Shown: positions 40,999 through 49,468 of the stretch, piece after piece
Position numbering within the stretch: position 1 is the first letter of the stretch
Layout of the letters: each line of letters starts with the position of its first letter
Assembly: GCF_044628455.1 (NCBI RefSeq)
Contig: NZ_JBIYZW010000002.1
Location: 1,054,001-1,118,000 of the forward strand
Reading direction: 5' to 3'
Origin: Solirubrum sp044628455
Lineage (GTDB): Bacteria; Bacteroidota; Bacteroidia; Cytophagales; Hymenobacteraceae
DNA length: 64,000 nt
Position numbers and translations under genes: made by a program
The notes under the pieces: model-generated
The model's database searches: none
What the model was told of the DNA's origin: nothing
What the model saw: only the letters and a program-made list of their open reading frames with translations

Positions 40999-42243
40999 CT
41001 ACTCCGCGCGCAGGGCGTCGATGGGTTTGATGTTGGCCGCTTTCAGGGCGGGCACGAAGCCGGCGAAGGCGCCGGCCACCACCAGCAGCAGGGTGGCGCC
41101 GAGGGCCACGCTCACGTTCACCTCGGGCCGGCTGAAGTACGGCAGCTCAGCGCCCGACTGCTCGATGGCGTAGCGCAGTCCGTCGAGCAAAGCCACGCCG
41201 GCCAGCAAACCCAGGTAGCCCGAGAGGCCGGTGATGACGATGCTTTCCTGCACGATCATGCCCACGATGCTCCAGGGCGTGGCCCCAATGGCCTTGCGCA
41301 CCCCGATTTCCTTGGTGCGCTCCTGCACGATAATGAGCATGATGTTGCTCACGCCCACCACGCCCGCAATGAGGGTGAGCACGCCGATGACGGACACGAA
41401 CAGCTTGATGCCGTTGAACAGACCGTTGAAGCGCGCCACCTCTTCCTCGTTGTTGTTCAGCTCCAGGGCCTGCTTGTCGGCGGGGTCGAACTGGTGGCGG
41501 CTGGCCAGCAGCTGGCGCACCTGGGCTTCCAGCTCGGCCACCGGCGTGCCCGCCCGCGTGGTCAGCCCGATGAGCTGCACGGTGTTGTACTGGTTGAAAG
41601 TGGTCTGGAAGGTGCTGAACGGCACGTAGGCGCGCTCCTCGTTGCGGCCCTGGTTGTCGTTGGTCCAGAACACGCCCACGATCTGGAAGAAGACGCCCTT
41701 CACCTGCACGTACTGGCCGATGGGGTTTTCGTCGTCCTTGAACAGCACCTTGCGCACCCGCTCGCCGATGACCATGATCTTGCGGCGCTCGGCCACGTCG
41801 AGCGGGCTGAGCAGGCGCCCGGCCTTGAGCTGCTCGCCGTTGATGGTGAAAAACTCGCCGTTGGCCCCGAACACCGGAAACGAGCCGTTCTTGGTGCCCC
41901 GCACGATGGTGTACTCGCCCGAGAGGCGGTTGCGCGTGGCCAGCAGCTCCACGCCCTCAATGCGCTGGCGCAGGGCCTGCAGATCGTCGTTGGTGAACTT
42001 GATTTCGCGGCCCGGCTTCAGGCCCTGCCAGGGCAGGGAAGTTTTGCCGCCGTAGATAAACAAGCTGTTCTGGGCACCGGCGCCGAATTCCTTGAAGATG
42101 CCGTTCTCCATGCCCTTGCCCGCGCCCAGCAACAGCACCAGCATGAAGATGCCCCAGAACACGCCGAAGGCCGTGAGCCCCGTGCGCAGTTTGTTGCGGC
42201 TCATGGTGCCCAGGATTTCCTGCCACTTATCGAGGTCGAACAT
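40999..42243 (-). CDS. MacB-like ABC permease, copy 1
   Basis: 414 residues from ATG 42243 (the frame extends to 42264). Same architecture as its neighbour: FDLDKWQEILGTMSRNKLRT, TGLTAFGVFWGIFMLVLLLG, periplasmic core, then IVQERTKEIGVRKAIGATPW, IVGMIVQESIVITGLSGYLG and VALGATLLLVVAGAFAGFVP. Two paralogous half-permeases with a separate ATPase (42819-43544) suggest a heteromeric exporter rather than the MacB homodimer. Substrate unknown. Confidence 0.9.
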   Translation of the reverse strand: MFDLDKWQEILGTMSRNKLRTGLTAFGVFWGIFMLVLLLGAGKGMENGIFKEFGAGAQNSLFIYGGKTSLPWQGLKPGREIKFTNDDLQALRQRIEGVELLATRNRLSGEYTIVRGTKNGSFPVFGANGEFFTINGEQLKAGRLLSPLDVAERRKIMVIGERVRKVLFKDDENPIGQYVQVKGVFFQIVGVFWTNDNQGRNEERAYVPFSTFQTTFNQYNTVQLIGLTTRAGTPVAELEAQVRQLLASRHQFDPADKQALELNNNEEEVARFNGLFNGIKLFVSVIGVLTLIAGVVGVSNIMLIIVQERTKEIGVRKAIGATPWSIVGMIVQESIVITGLSGYLGLLAGVALLDGLRYAIEQSGAELPYFSRPEVNVSVALGATLLLVVAGAFAGFVPALKAANIKPIDALRAE

Positions 42244-42324
42244 GGGGCATTGATCATTTAACATTGATCATTTATCAGCCGTCAGACTGAGGCGCCCAGC
42301 AGGGCGGAGCTGCCCGGGCGCGGG

Positions 42325-42822
42325 CTAGCGGCAGCTTTTGCGCAGGCGCTCCAGGCGGGCTACCACGTCGCGCACTACCCGCTCGTCGGTGGTGTAGAGC
42401 GGCAGCTCCAGCTTGGTGCTGCTGCCCTTGCGCACGCGCCTGATCTTGACTTCGAAGGGCGCGTCGTCTTGGTCGCGGTTGCGCTCGTAGCTCAGCGGCT
42501 CCACCTCGCGCCACTCGAAGTCGAGCACCAGTTCGAACTTGCCGTCGGCGACTTTGGCCGCCCAGCCGGCCTCGCCACCCTTGTTGTAGCTCACCGAAAT
42601 CGGCGCGCTCGACTTGGTGTCGGCGTCGTGGTCGCGGATGGTCTGGCTGGCGTGGCAGCCGTTGAGGTCCAGCCGGATTTCCTGCTTGGGCTTGGTCGGG
42701 TCACGCATCAGCTTGTTGACTTGCTGCATCAGGGCCTTGGCTTCGGCGGCGGAGGTTTGGGCGCGGGCGGCAGGCACGCTCAGCAGCAGTGCCGCGGCGA
42801 CGGTAAGAAGCACGGTTTTCAT
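42325..42822 (-). CDS. exported protein of unknown function in the ABC operon
   Basis: 165 residues: signal peptide MKTVLLTVAAALLLSVPAAR then AQ, an Ala/Gln-rich helix (AEAKALMQQVNKLMRDP), and a beta-rich domain (APISVSYNKGGEAGWAAKVA, KFELVLDFEWREVEPLSYER). Two Cys are present (LNGCHAS and the C-terminal KSCR). The ATG overlaps the ATPase stop by 4 nt (ATGA), so translation is coupled and it likely assists the exporter in the periplasm. Confidence 0.7.
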   Translation of the reverse strand: MKTVLLTVAAALLLSVPAARAQTSAAEAKALMQQVNKLMRDPTKPKQEIRLDLNGCHASQTIRDHDADTKSSAPISVSYNKGGEAGWAAKVADGKFELVLDFEWREVEPLSYERNRDQDDAPFEVKIRRVRKGSSTKLELPLYTTDERVVRDVVARLERLRKSCR

Positions 42823-43544
42823 GCGGGTAGGGAAGAGGCGTTGGGAGTGAGGGGAAGTGGGCGGGCTTCTTCGGCTTCGTCGCCCACGATGAGCCCGTCG
42901 CGCAGGCGAATCACGCGCTGGGTTTGGGCAGCAATGTCGTGCTCGTGGGTCACGATGATGACGGTCATGCCCTCGGCATTCACCTGCTTGAAGATGTCCA
43001 TCACCTCCTGCGTGGTGTGCGTGTCGAGGGCGCCGGTGGGCTCGTCGGCCAGAATGAGCTTGGGCTGGTGAATGAGGGCGCGGGCCAAAGCCACGCGCTG
43101 CCGCTGCCCGCCGCTCAGCTCGCCGGGCAGGTGCTCGGCCCGGTCGGCCAGGCCCACGCGGTCGAGGTACTCCAGGGCCAAGCGGTTTCGCTCGCGGCGG
43201 CTCACCTGCTGGTAGTACAGCGGCAGGGCCACGTTTTCCAGGGCCGACTTGAAGTTCAGCAGGTTGAACGACTGGAACACGAAGCCCAAAAAGCGGTTGC
43301 GCAGCTGCGCGGCCTGCCGCTGCGAGAGGCCCCGCCCGATGCGCGTGCCCGCTAGCCAGTATTCGCCCGCGTCGTAGTCGTCCAGAATGCCCAGGATGTT
43401 GAGCAGGGTGCTCTTGCCCGAGCCCGACGAGCCCATGATGCTCACCAGCTCACCGGCCTGCACGTCTACGTCGATGCCCTTGAGCACCTGCAGCCGGTTG
43501 TGGCCCATGACGTAGCTTTTCTCGATGCCCTTTAGTTGGATCAT
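42819..43544 (-). CDS. ABC transporter ATPase (LolD/MacB-like)
   Basis: 241 residues, first gene of the five-gene operon. Walker A in MGSSGSGKSTLLNILGILDD, the Q-loop in GFVFQSFNLLNFKSALENVA, signature ELSGGQRQRVALARALIH, Walker B LILADEPTGALD and the His switch VIIVTHEHD are all present and intact. The last ~20 residues are a loose tail (EEARPLPLTPNASSLPA). It energises the two FtsX-type permeases. Confidence 0.95.
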   Translation of the reverse strand: MIQLKGIEKSYVMGHNRLQVLKGIDVDVQAGELVSIMGSSGSGKSTLLNILGILDDYDAGEYWLAGTRIGRGLSQRQAAQLRNRFLGFVFQSFNLLNFKSALENVALPLYYQQVSRRERNRLALEYLDRVGLADRAEHLPGELSGGQRQRVALARALIHQPKLILADEPTGALDTHTTQEVMDIFKQVNAEGMTVIIVTHEHDIAAQTQRVIRLRDGLIVGDEAEEARPLPLTPNASSLPA

Positions 43545-43659
43545 GGCCCGTCCGCTTTGCCCTTAAGGTAGAAAAAACGTCGGTGCCAGCCCCGCTATTG
43601 GCGGGCCGACACCGACGTCAGATGCGGGGTGCAGGGCAAGGGTTGCCCGGGGCAGCGAC

Positions 43660-44079
43660 TTATTTCTGGGCCTGCTGCTCGCGCAGCTTCTGCTGAATCT
43701 GGGGCTTGCGCTGCTGGTAGAGCTTGTACTGGGCCGGCGTCATGGCCTGCTTGAGCTGGCCCTCGGAGGCGGCGTTGATTTGCTTGAGGGCGGTCATCAG
43801 GCCGGCTTTGTTGCCCGCAAACTTGGTCTGGGCGGCGTTGACCTGCTCCACGGTGTTGGCCAGAATCTGGCGCACGCGCAGTACCTGGTCGTCGCGCAGC
43901 TGCAGCTCCTCGGCCATTACCGAGGCCAGGTCGCGGGCGTTTTCGCGGCGGATTTCCTCGGGCTTGCGGGCCTCTACGGCGGTGCTGGCTTCGGCGGCTT
44001 TGTTGCGGTTGCGCCGGGCACAGCTGCCCAGCAGCATGGTGAGCAGCAGCAGCGCCAGCAGGCAGTTACGGAAAGGCAT
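43660..44079 (-). CDS. Spy/CpxP-like lipoprotein
   Basis: 139 residues from ATG 44079: lipoprotein signal MPFRNCLLALLLLTMLLGSC. The mature part is helical and rich in Ala, Gln and Lys (ELQLRDDQVLRVRQILANTV, MTPAQYKLYQQRKPQIQQKL); the L-R-D-D-Q-x-x-x-V-R and M-T-P-A-Q-Y-x-x-Y segments correspond to the LTxxQ motifs of Spy/CpxP-type periplasmic chaperones. A chaperone or stress role is inferred. Separated by a 115-nt gap from the ABC operon on the same strand. Confidence 0.7.
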   Translation of the reverse strand: MPFRNCLLALLLLTMLLGSCARRNRNKAAEASTAVEARKPEEIRRENARDLASVMAEELQLRDDQVLRVRQILANTVEQVNAAQTKFAGNKAGLMTALKQINAASEGQLKQAMTPAQYKLYQQRKPQIQQKLREQQAQK

Positions 44080-44332
44080 GGAAGGAAAGAGTTGACGTAT
44101 GCCCTGCATACGCGAAAAGCGCGGCGGCGGCTACTGCGGCCGCCTTGCCCGCGGCAGGGGCCGTTTCCGGGCCGCAGCATACGCGCCGCCTGGCAGTAGC
44201 ACCCGGACCGTGGGGCGGGAAATAACCACCGTAAAATCATAACATTACGGTAACGTACCGGCTATGTCCGGCAACGGCCGCCGCCCGAATTTTGTCGCAC
44301 CCTTTCCATTTCCCAACCAACACCACCGTTTC

Positions 44333-45223
44333 ATGATGAAGTACCCCTTTACCCGCCTGAGTGGTCTGGCGCTGCTCGCCCTGCTGGCCGTTTCCTGCGC
44401 CAAGCACGACGACGTGGCGCCCCAGGCCGAGCAGGAGGTAGCCGCCAGCCAGGCCGACGACGCCACCCGCGACAGTCACCTGGCCATGGGCAACCCCAGC
44501 GGCGCCGTAGCCAACAGCGCGTACCCCACCAATTACCTCATGAGCAAGTCCCAGTTTGCCATGTCGTACCACCGCAACCGGGGCATTCCGAACTGGGTGA
44601 GCTGGCACCTGAGCAAGGCCTGGCTGGGCTCGGCCGCCCGCCAAGACGATTTCCGCGCCGACGCCACCCTGCCCTCGGGCTGGTACCGCCCCGGCGGCAG
44701 CTCCTACTCCGGCTCGGGCTTCGACCGCGGCCACATGTGCCCCTCGGCCGACCGCACCGGCTCGGTGACCGATAACTCGGCGACCTTCCTGATGACCAAC
44801 ATGGTGCCCCAGGCCCCCAACAACAACCAGCGCGCCTGGGCCAACCTCGAAAACTACTGCCGCACGCTGGTCAACGCCGGCAACGAGCTGTACATCATCA
44901 GCGGTAGCTACGGCAGCGGCGGCACGGGCTCGAGCGGCTACAAAACCACCATCGACGCGGGGCGCATCACCGTGCCGCGGCGCGTGTGGAAGGTGATTGT
45001 GGTACTGCCCGAGGGCAGCAGCGACGCTGCCCGGGTGAGCAGCAGCACCCGCGTCATTGCCATCGACACGCCCAACGACAACGCCATCGGCACCAGCTGG
45101 GGCAGCTACCGCACCAGCGTCGACGCCATCGAGTCGGCCACGGGCTACAACATCCTTTCCAGCGTCTCGTCGAGCGTGCAGAGCGTGGTGGAAGCCCGCG
45201 TCGACAGCGGCCCGACCAGCTAA
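44333..45223 (+). CDS. exported DNA/RNA non-specific endonuclease (beta-beta-alpha metal)
   Basis: 296 residues from ATG 44333 (a second ATG is 3 nt downstream). Lipoprotein signal ...LLALLAVSCAKHDD. The catalytic motif is GFDRGHMCPSADRTGS, with His134, the standard DRGH motif of NUC/EndA-type nucleases; the metal ligand Asn is in MTNMVPQAPNNNQRAWANLE. Degrades nucleic acid outside the cytoplasm, probably for nutrient capture or defence. Its own terminator follows. Confidence 0.9.
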   Translation: MMKYPFTRLSGLALLALLAVSCAKHDDVAPQAEQEVAASQADDATRDSHLAMGNPSGAVANSAYPTNYLMSKSQFAMSYHRNRGIPNWVSWHLSKAWLGSAARQDDFRADATLPSGWYRPGGSSYSGSGFDRGHMCPSADRTGSVTDNSATFLMTNMVPQAPNNNQRAWANLENYCRTLVNAGNELYIISGSYGSGGTGSSGYKTTIDAGRITVPRRVWKVIVVLPEGSSDAARVSSSTRVIAIDTPNDNAIGTSWGSYRTSVDAIESATGYNILSSVSSSVQSVVEARVDSGPTS

Positions 45224-45291
45224 GCGCCCGCACCCCAATAAGCGGGCGGGTCGGCCCCGAGCCAGGGTGCGACGCCGATTTGCCCGCCCAC

Positions 45292-45326
45292 AAAAAAGGC
45301 TGCCAGCAGTGCTGGCAGCCTTTTTA
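45292..45326. terminator. bidirectional terminator
   Basis: GGCTGCCAGCA pairs with TGCTGGCAGCC between A- and T-runs; serves 44333-45223 and 45410-46183. Confidence 0.88.
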
Positions 45327-45409
45327 CTTGTTTATGTGAGCCAATAAGGAGCGGGAAGCAGAGTTATGAAATTGGGTTGCGGTCCGATTAGAACCGCCAG
45401 AACTACGCG

Positions 45410-46183
45410 TTAAAAAGAGAAGTTCACCGAGGCTTTGATGACGCGGTTCTGGGCATCGAAGCGGTTGTTTTTGTCGAGGGAACTGAGGCCGTAGTCGTAG
45501 CCGGCGCTTAAACCCAGGCCGTTGCCGAACTGGTAGCCGGCGCCGCCGGTCAAACTGAAGTCCAGCTCGCGGAACTGGTTGCGCACGTCGAAGTCCTGCT
45601 GGTAGGCCTCAAAGCCCAGGGCCCCGGCTTCCACGCGCACCTTGTTGCTGAGCAGGTAAGAAGCCTGCGGACCGGCGTACACGTACAGGCCCGGCGTGAT
45701 ATAAGCCTTGGCCAGTACCGGCACGTCGAGATAGGCCATGCGCGAGGTGGCCGTGACGCGGGCGTTCAGGAAGTCGAACTGCTCGAGCGGCACGCGGCCC
45801 ACCAGGGCCATGCCTTTCTCCGAGTACTGCAGGCCCGGCTCGATGGTGAAGCGCGCGCCCACCGGCAGCGTGACGTAGGCCCCGGCGTGGAAGCCCGTGC
45901 GCTGCTCCTTGCTGACGGCGCCATTGGTCAGCTCCGCCAGATCCATTACGGTCGATACCGCGTCGCCCGACCAGTCGGCCACGTTCAGGCCGGCGCGGAT
46001 GCCGAAGTGCACGCCGTCGGCTTTGTTGGCCGCGTTGGCGGGCGAGGAGTACGTGCTGCGAACCGGGGCCGACGCGGTGCGCGGTACTACGTGGGGCCGC
46101 ACCTGGGCCAGGGCAGCGGTGGAAGCGCCGACGAGCAGAGCGGCGGATAAGGCCAATAGGCGGGTAGCGCGGTTCGTTTGCAT
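45410..46183 (-). CDS. outer-membrane beta-barrel (PorT/OMP_b-brl) protein
   Basis: 257 residues from ATG 46183; the frame to 46285 lacks a proper export signal. MQTNRATRLLALSAALLVGA then STAALAQ is the signal peptide. Barrel strands include FGIRAGLNVADWSG, FHAGAYVTLPVGARFTIEPG, YLDVPVLAKAYITPGLYVYA and LTGGAGYQFGNGLGLSAGYD, and the last residues are SVNFSF, an aromatic end used by the BAM machine. Function unknown. Confidence 0.82.
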   Translation of the reverse strand: MQTNRATRLLALSAALLVGASTAALAQVRPHVVPRTASAPVRSTYSSPANAANKADGVHFGIRAGLNVADWSGDAVSTVMDLAELTNGAVSKEQRTGFHAGAYVTLPVGARFTIEPGLQYSEKGMALVGRVPLEQFDFLNARVTATSRMAYLDVPVLAKAYITPGLYVYAGPQASYLLSNKVRVEAGALGFEAYQQDFDVRNQFRELDFSLTGGAGYQFGNGLGLSAGYDYGLSSLDKNNRFDAQNRVIKASVNFSF

Positions 46184-46414
46184 GACCACGGGGAAGTAGA
46201 GAGGAAGAAGAAAAAGGAAGGCCGCTGCTGCGTTTCGAGCTCGGAGCAGGCCGGTTGTACAGGTCTGAATACAAAACCGTGCCAAGCCGTGCCCGGGCCT
46301 TGCTACTGGAGATATAACGTTTTTGTAACTACCTGATAATAGCCGATTAATCCTGGGTTCAGAAGTTTGGCTCGAGCCGGATCCGCGTCGGTACCCGGCT
46401 TATCTCCCCAAGCT

Positions 46415-48166
46415 ATGGACTTGCTTTCTTCTTCCCTGCCGCTGCCCGCCGCCCTCGGGGCCCGCTCGCGCGCCGTGCTGCAACCTTGGGTGCAGCAGCT
46501 GGCCCGGTTGCGCGAGCTGCGGCAGCTCTACGAGCAGGTGCAGCACCTGAGCGGCCTCGAGTGCGTGGCGGCCATTCTGCAGCAGCTGGGCATACGCGTC
46601 GATTGCGACCCGGCCGAGCTGCGGCGGGTGCCCGCCGGGGGGGCTTTTATTGCCGTGGCCAACCACCCCAGCGGCATGCTCGACGGGCTGGTGCTGCTGC
46701 ACGTGCTGGCACAGGTGCGCCCCGAGATTCGCGCCGTGGCCAACGAGCTGCTGGCGCCGCTGCTGCCGCAGTTGCGGGCGCAGCTGGTGCTGGTGCAGCC
46801 GCAGGCGGGGCCGAGCCCGCGCAACGTGCCCGGCGTGCGGCAGCTGCTACGCTATTTGCACAACGACGTGCCCCTGCTGCTGTTTCCCGCCGGCGAGGTC
46901 GCCCACTCCACTCGCCCCTTTCAGCCCGCCACCGATGCGCCCTGGCACCCCACGGCCGGGCGCCTCATGGAAGCGGCCCGCCTGCCGGTGCTGCCCATCT
47001 GGCTCAGCAGCCGCAACGGCCCGGCCTTCAGCTGGCTGGGCCTAGTGCACCCGCTGCTGCGCACCATTCGGCTGCCGGCCGAGCTGCTCAACAAGCGCGG
47101 CCAGACGGTGCAGGTGCGCATTGGCCAGCCCGTGACGGCCGCCGAGCTGCACGGCGTGCCCGCGCTGGCACGCCTGGCCTACCTGCGGGCGCGGGTCCAC
47201 GCTTTGGCCTCGCCTGCTGCCGGCGACGCGGCTACCCTGGCGGCCCTGACGCCGGCCACCGCGCCGGTGGTGGCCGAAACGGCGGCGGTGCTGATTGAGG
47301 CCGACCTGGCCGCGCTGCGCCCCGGCCGCTGCCTGCTGCGGCACCGGCACTGGGAGGTGTACGTGGCCAAAAGCCGTGAAATTCCCCAGGTGCTGCGCGA
47401 AATCGGACGCCTGCGCGAGGTTACGTTCCGCCGCGAAGGGGAGGGCAGCGGCCAGGCCCTCGACCTGGACCGCTACGACGATTATTACCGGCACCTGTTT
47501 CTGTACGACCGCGCCGCCCGCCGGCTGGTGGGGGCCTACCGGCTGGGGCCGGGGCGCGGCATTCTGCACCATCACGGCAAGCGCGGCTTCTACCTGCATT
47601 CGTTGTTTCGGCTGGGCAAGGAGCTGCGCCCCCTGCTGCTGCAGTCGGTAGAGCTGGGGCGCTCCTTCGTTCGGGCGGAGTACCAACGCCAGCCGCTGCC
47701 GCTGGCGCTGCTGTGGAAGGGCATTGCCGCCTACCTCGACGCCCACCCCGGCTACCGCTACCTTATCGGGCCGGTGAGCATCAGCAGCCGGTTTTCGGAG
47801 GTATCCAAGTCCATTATCACGGCCTACATCCGCCGGCACTGCTTCGACGAGCACCTGGCCGCCCACGTGCGCCCGCGCAAGCCTTTCCGCTACCGCCCCC
47901 TCGATGGCGCCGACCCCACCGAGGTGCTGCAGGCGGGGCTGGGTAGCGTGGAAACCCTCGACCGGCTGATTGGGGGCATCGAGCCCGGTGGGGCGGGCGT
48001 GCCGGTGATGCTGCGGCAGTACCTGCGCCAGAACGCCCGCTTTATCGGCTTCAACATCGACCCGGCCTTCAGCAACGTGCTCGATGGCTTCCTGGTGCTC
48101 GACGCCCACCAGCTGCCCGAGCGCACCCGGCGGCTGCTCGACCGGTACGGCTCCGACGTAGCCTAA
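46415..48166 (+). CDS. bifunctional acyltransferase, ornithine/glycine lipid synthase (OlsF-like) candidate
   Basis: 583 residues from ATG 46415. The N-terminal half is a PlsC-like acyltransferase: FIAVANHPSGMLDGLVLLHV (N-H-P-x5-D type of the OlsF/OlsB lineage) and VPLLLFPAGEVAHSTRPFQP. The C-terminal half resembles the hemolysin/OlsB N-acyltransferase: VYVAKSREIPQVLREIGRLR, FLYDRAARRLVGAYRLGPGR, LVELGRSFVRAEYQ-type segment and YLIGPVSISSRFSEVSKS. Such fusions acylate the amino group and then the hydroxy group to make aminolipids common in this phylum. It could also be the glycine lipid synthase type (GlsF). Head group cannot be told from sequence. Confidence 0.8.
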   Translation: MDLLSSSLPLPAALGARSRAVLQPWVQQLARLRELRQLYEQVQHLSGLECVAAILQQLGIRVDCDPAELRRVPAGGAFIAVANHPSGMLDGLVLLHVLAQVRPEIRAVANELLAPLLPQLRAQLVLVQPQAGPSPRNVPGVRQLLRYLHNDVPLLLFPAGEVAHSTRPFQPATDAPWHPTAGRLMEAARLPVLPIWLSSRNGPAFSWLGLVHPLLRTIRLPAELLNKRGQTVQVRIGQPVTAAELHGVPALARLAYLRARVHALASPAAGDAATLAALTPATAPVVAETAAVLIEADLAALRPGRCLLRHRHWEVYVAKSREIPQVLREIGRLREVTFRREGEGSGQALDLDRYDDYYRHLFLYDRAARRLVGAYRLGPGRGILHHHGKRGFYLHSLFRLGKELRPLLLQSVELGRSFVRAEYQRQPLPLALLWKGIAAYLDAHPGYRYLIGPVSISSRFSEVSKSIITAYIRRHCFDEHLAAHVRPRKPFRYRPLDGADPTEVLQAGLGSVETLDRLIGGIEPGGAGVPVMLRQYLRQNARFIGFNIDPAFSNVLDGFLVLDAHQLPERTRRLLDRYGSDVA

Positions 48167-48177
48167 GCCAAAGCATT

Positions 48178-48219
48178 AAAAAGCCGAAAGCCGCTTCTGC
48201 AAGCGGCTTTCGGCTTTTG
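48178..48219. terminator. bidirectional terminator
   Basis: AAAAAGCCGAAAGCCGCTT pairs with its complement GCGGCTTTCGGCTTTT around TCTGCA; serves 46415-48166 and 48243-48794. Confidence 0.88.
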
Positions 48220-48242
48220 GTAAGCAGGTAAGCAAAGCGCCG

Positions 48243-48794
48243 TTACAGGCCCACTTCGCCGTCTTCGGTTTCCGGGCGGCTGTTCATGTACGAGCGGAAG
48301 CTCAGGGCCACCTCGCTGGCCCGGGAAACGGCCTGCGCCGTAATGCGCCGGTCGTTTTTGGTGCGCTCAACCGAGCGCTCGGCCCGCAGCTGGGTCAGGT
48401 AATCGTCGAAGGATACCAGGGCATTGGGGTTTTCTGGGTCGGCCGCCACGCGGAACGCCCCCACGCTGTAGCTGTAGCCCTGGTCGGTGGCCTGGAACAC
48501 GAACTCGAACTGGGCTTTGCGCTCGAACTCCTTGCCGTTGCCGGCTACCAGCTTCAGCACCATCTGGCCCGGAATGCGCACCGAGCCGGCGGCCGGGTCG
48601 CTTTGCAAACCGCTGGCCGGGCCGAAGCTGAAGTGCTGCTTGGCCCACTCGACGGCGCGGGCGTGCAGCACCTGGCGGCTGAGGTTTTCGGTAATGACCC
48701 GCTCACTTTTTTCAACGGGCGCTTCTGACTGCGCCTGGGTTGGCCCGGGGCGCAGGCTCAGCAACAAAATCAAGGCAAAGAAGACGTGTTTCAT
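48243..48794 (-). CDS. DUF4468-like TBP-fold exported protein
   Basis: 183 residues from ATG 48794; signal peptide MKHVFFALILLLSLRPGPTQ then AQ. Residues ~40-140 (HARAVEWAKQHFSFGPASGL ... AAGSVRIPGQMVLKLVAG ... EFVFQATDQGYSYSVGAFRV) follow the DUF4468 pattern, a TBP-like beta fold. The C-terminal helix (RITAQAVSRASEVALSFRSY) is charged. Function unknown; envelope located. Confidence 0.75.
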   Translation of the reverse strand: MKHVFFALILLLSLRPGPTQAQSEAPVEKSERVITENLSRQVLHARAVEWAKQHFSFGPASGLQSDPAAGSVRIPGQMVLKLVAGNGKEFERKAQFEFVFQATDQGYSYSVGAFRVAADPENPNALVSFDDYLTQLRAERSVERTKNDRRITAQAVSRASEVALSFRSYMNSRPETEDGEVGL

Positions 48795-48936
48795 AAGGCG
48801 CAGCGGCGGGTTTCTCCTGAGGCTGAAAGCGGCGGCAAAGTTCCGGCCGAACCGCCATCGGTGGGCTACCTCAGGATTGTGAAAACATGAACTTTTGCGC
48901 CGCCCCAACCCGCGCAGCAGGCCGGGGACGGCGCTG

Positions 48937-48944
48937 CAAAGTTA
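48937..48944 (-). promoter_or_regulatory. -7 promoter element for DUF4468 gene
   Basis: TAACTTTG on the minus strand, exact TAnnTTTG, about 140 nt before the start. No -33 TTG at 18-21 nt. 48795-49199 otherwise has no gene I can support. Confidence 0.3.
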
Positions 48945-49199
48945 GAGATTTTGCACTTTATTAATTGAGGTGATTTTGCGGGCCGGGCGGCTAACGGGCA
49001 TCAGGCTTGCCTGGATAGCCGGTTCGCAGCTGCAAAACCCTGGCCGATGGATTGCGGTCTGGTTGTTTTAATTCGGCACATGTAGTTGGGAAACAATTTG
49101 ATAGCTGCGTGTTGGCTAGGGGCGCAATGGATACCTTAATAATATAAGCGTGGCGAGGCTGCCGGATTAGGACAATAAAAAAAATCGTGGCGACAGTAC

Positions 49200-49229
49200 T
49201 TGCATGTTGAAAGAAGTTGGATACTTTTG
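49200..49229 (+). promoter_or_regulatory. strong Bacteroidota promoter for the AsnRS-like gene
   Basis: TTG 49200-49202, 19-nt spacer, TACTTTTG 49222-49229, an exact -7 element. It lies 239 nt before the start codon, leaving a long untranslated leader. Confidence 0.75.
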
Positions 49230-49235
49230 CGACGT

Positions 49236-49468
49236 GCTTCTGAATAATCAACATCGGATGAAGCGCAGAACGGCTCACCCGCCGGTTCTGCAACGGGGTC
49301 GAAACCCGTTCCCCTCCGTTGATTTCGTTTCGTTTTTCTGCTTTTCCCTCGTTCGCCGCCCGGTTGTTACCGGAGCGGTTTTTTTGTGTCCGCTCGGTTC
49401 GGATGCCAGGGAAAACAGCTGCCGGCGCTAACCCTTCACACCCACATAACCCACACTTCATCCACACA
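49236..49468 (+). promoter_or_regulatory. structured 5' leader with internal terminator (putative attenuator)
   Basis: From the predicted start at ~49236 to the ATG. It contains AGAAC-GGC / GCC-G-GTTCT (about 49265-49288), AACGGG / CCCGTT (about 49291-49310) and an alternative CAACGG / CCGTTG pairing, then the terminator at 49356-49385. Mutually exclusive pairings upstream of a terminator are the layout of an attenuator or riboswitch-like leader. The sensed signal is unknown. No T-box specifier loop was found. Confidence 0.5.
49356..49385 (+). terminator. intrinsic terminator inside the leader
   Basis: CCGCCCGGT pairs with ACCGGAGCGG (one bulge) around TGTT, followed by seven T (49379-49385). 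It lies 84 nt before the start codon, so it should stop transcription unless antiterminated. Confidence 0.7.

Noticed and set aside
38392..43544. Complete tripartite pump with TolC
   Set aside because: No outer-membrane channel gene lies in the window; only the ATPase, two permeases, a periplasmic protein and the adaptor are seen.
49236..49468. T-box riboswitch
   Set aside because: No specifier loop or T-box sequence was found, so the leader is called only an attenuator candidate.
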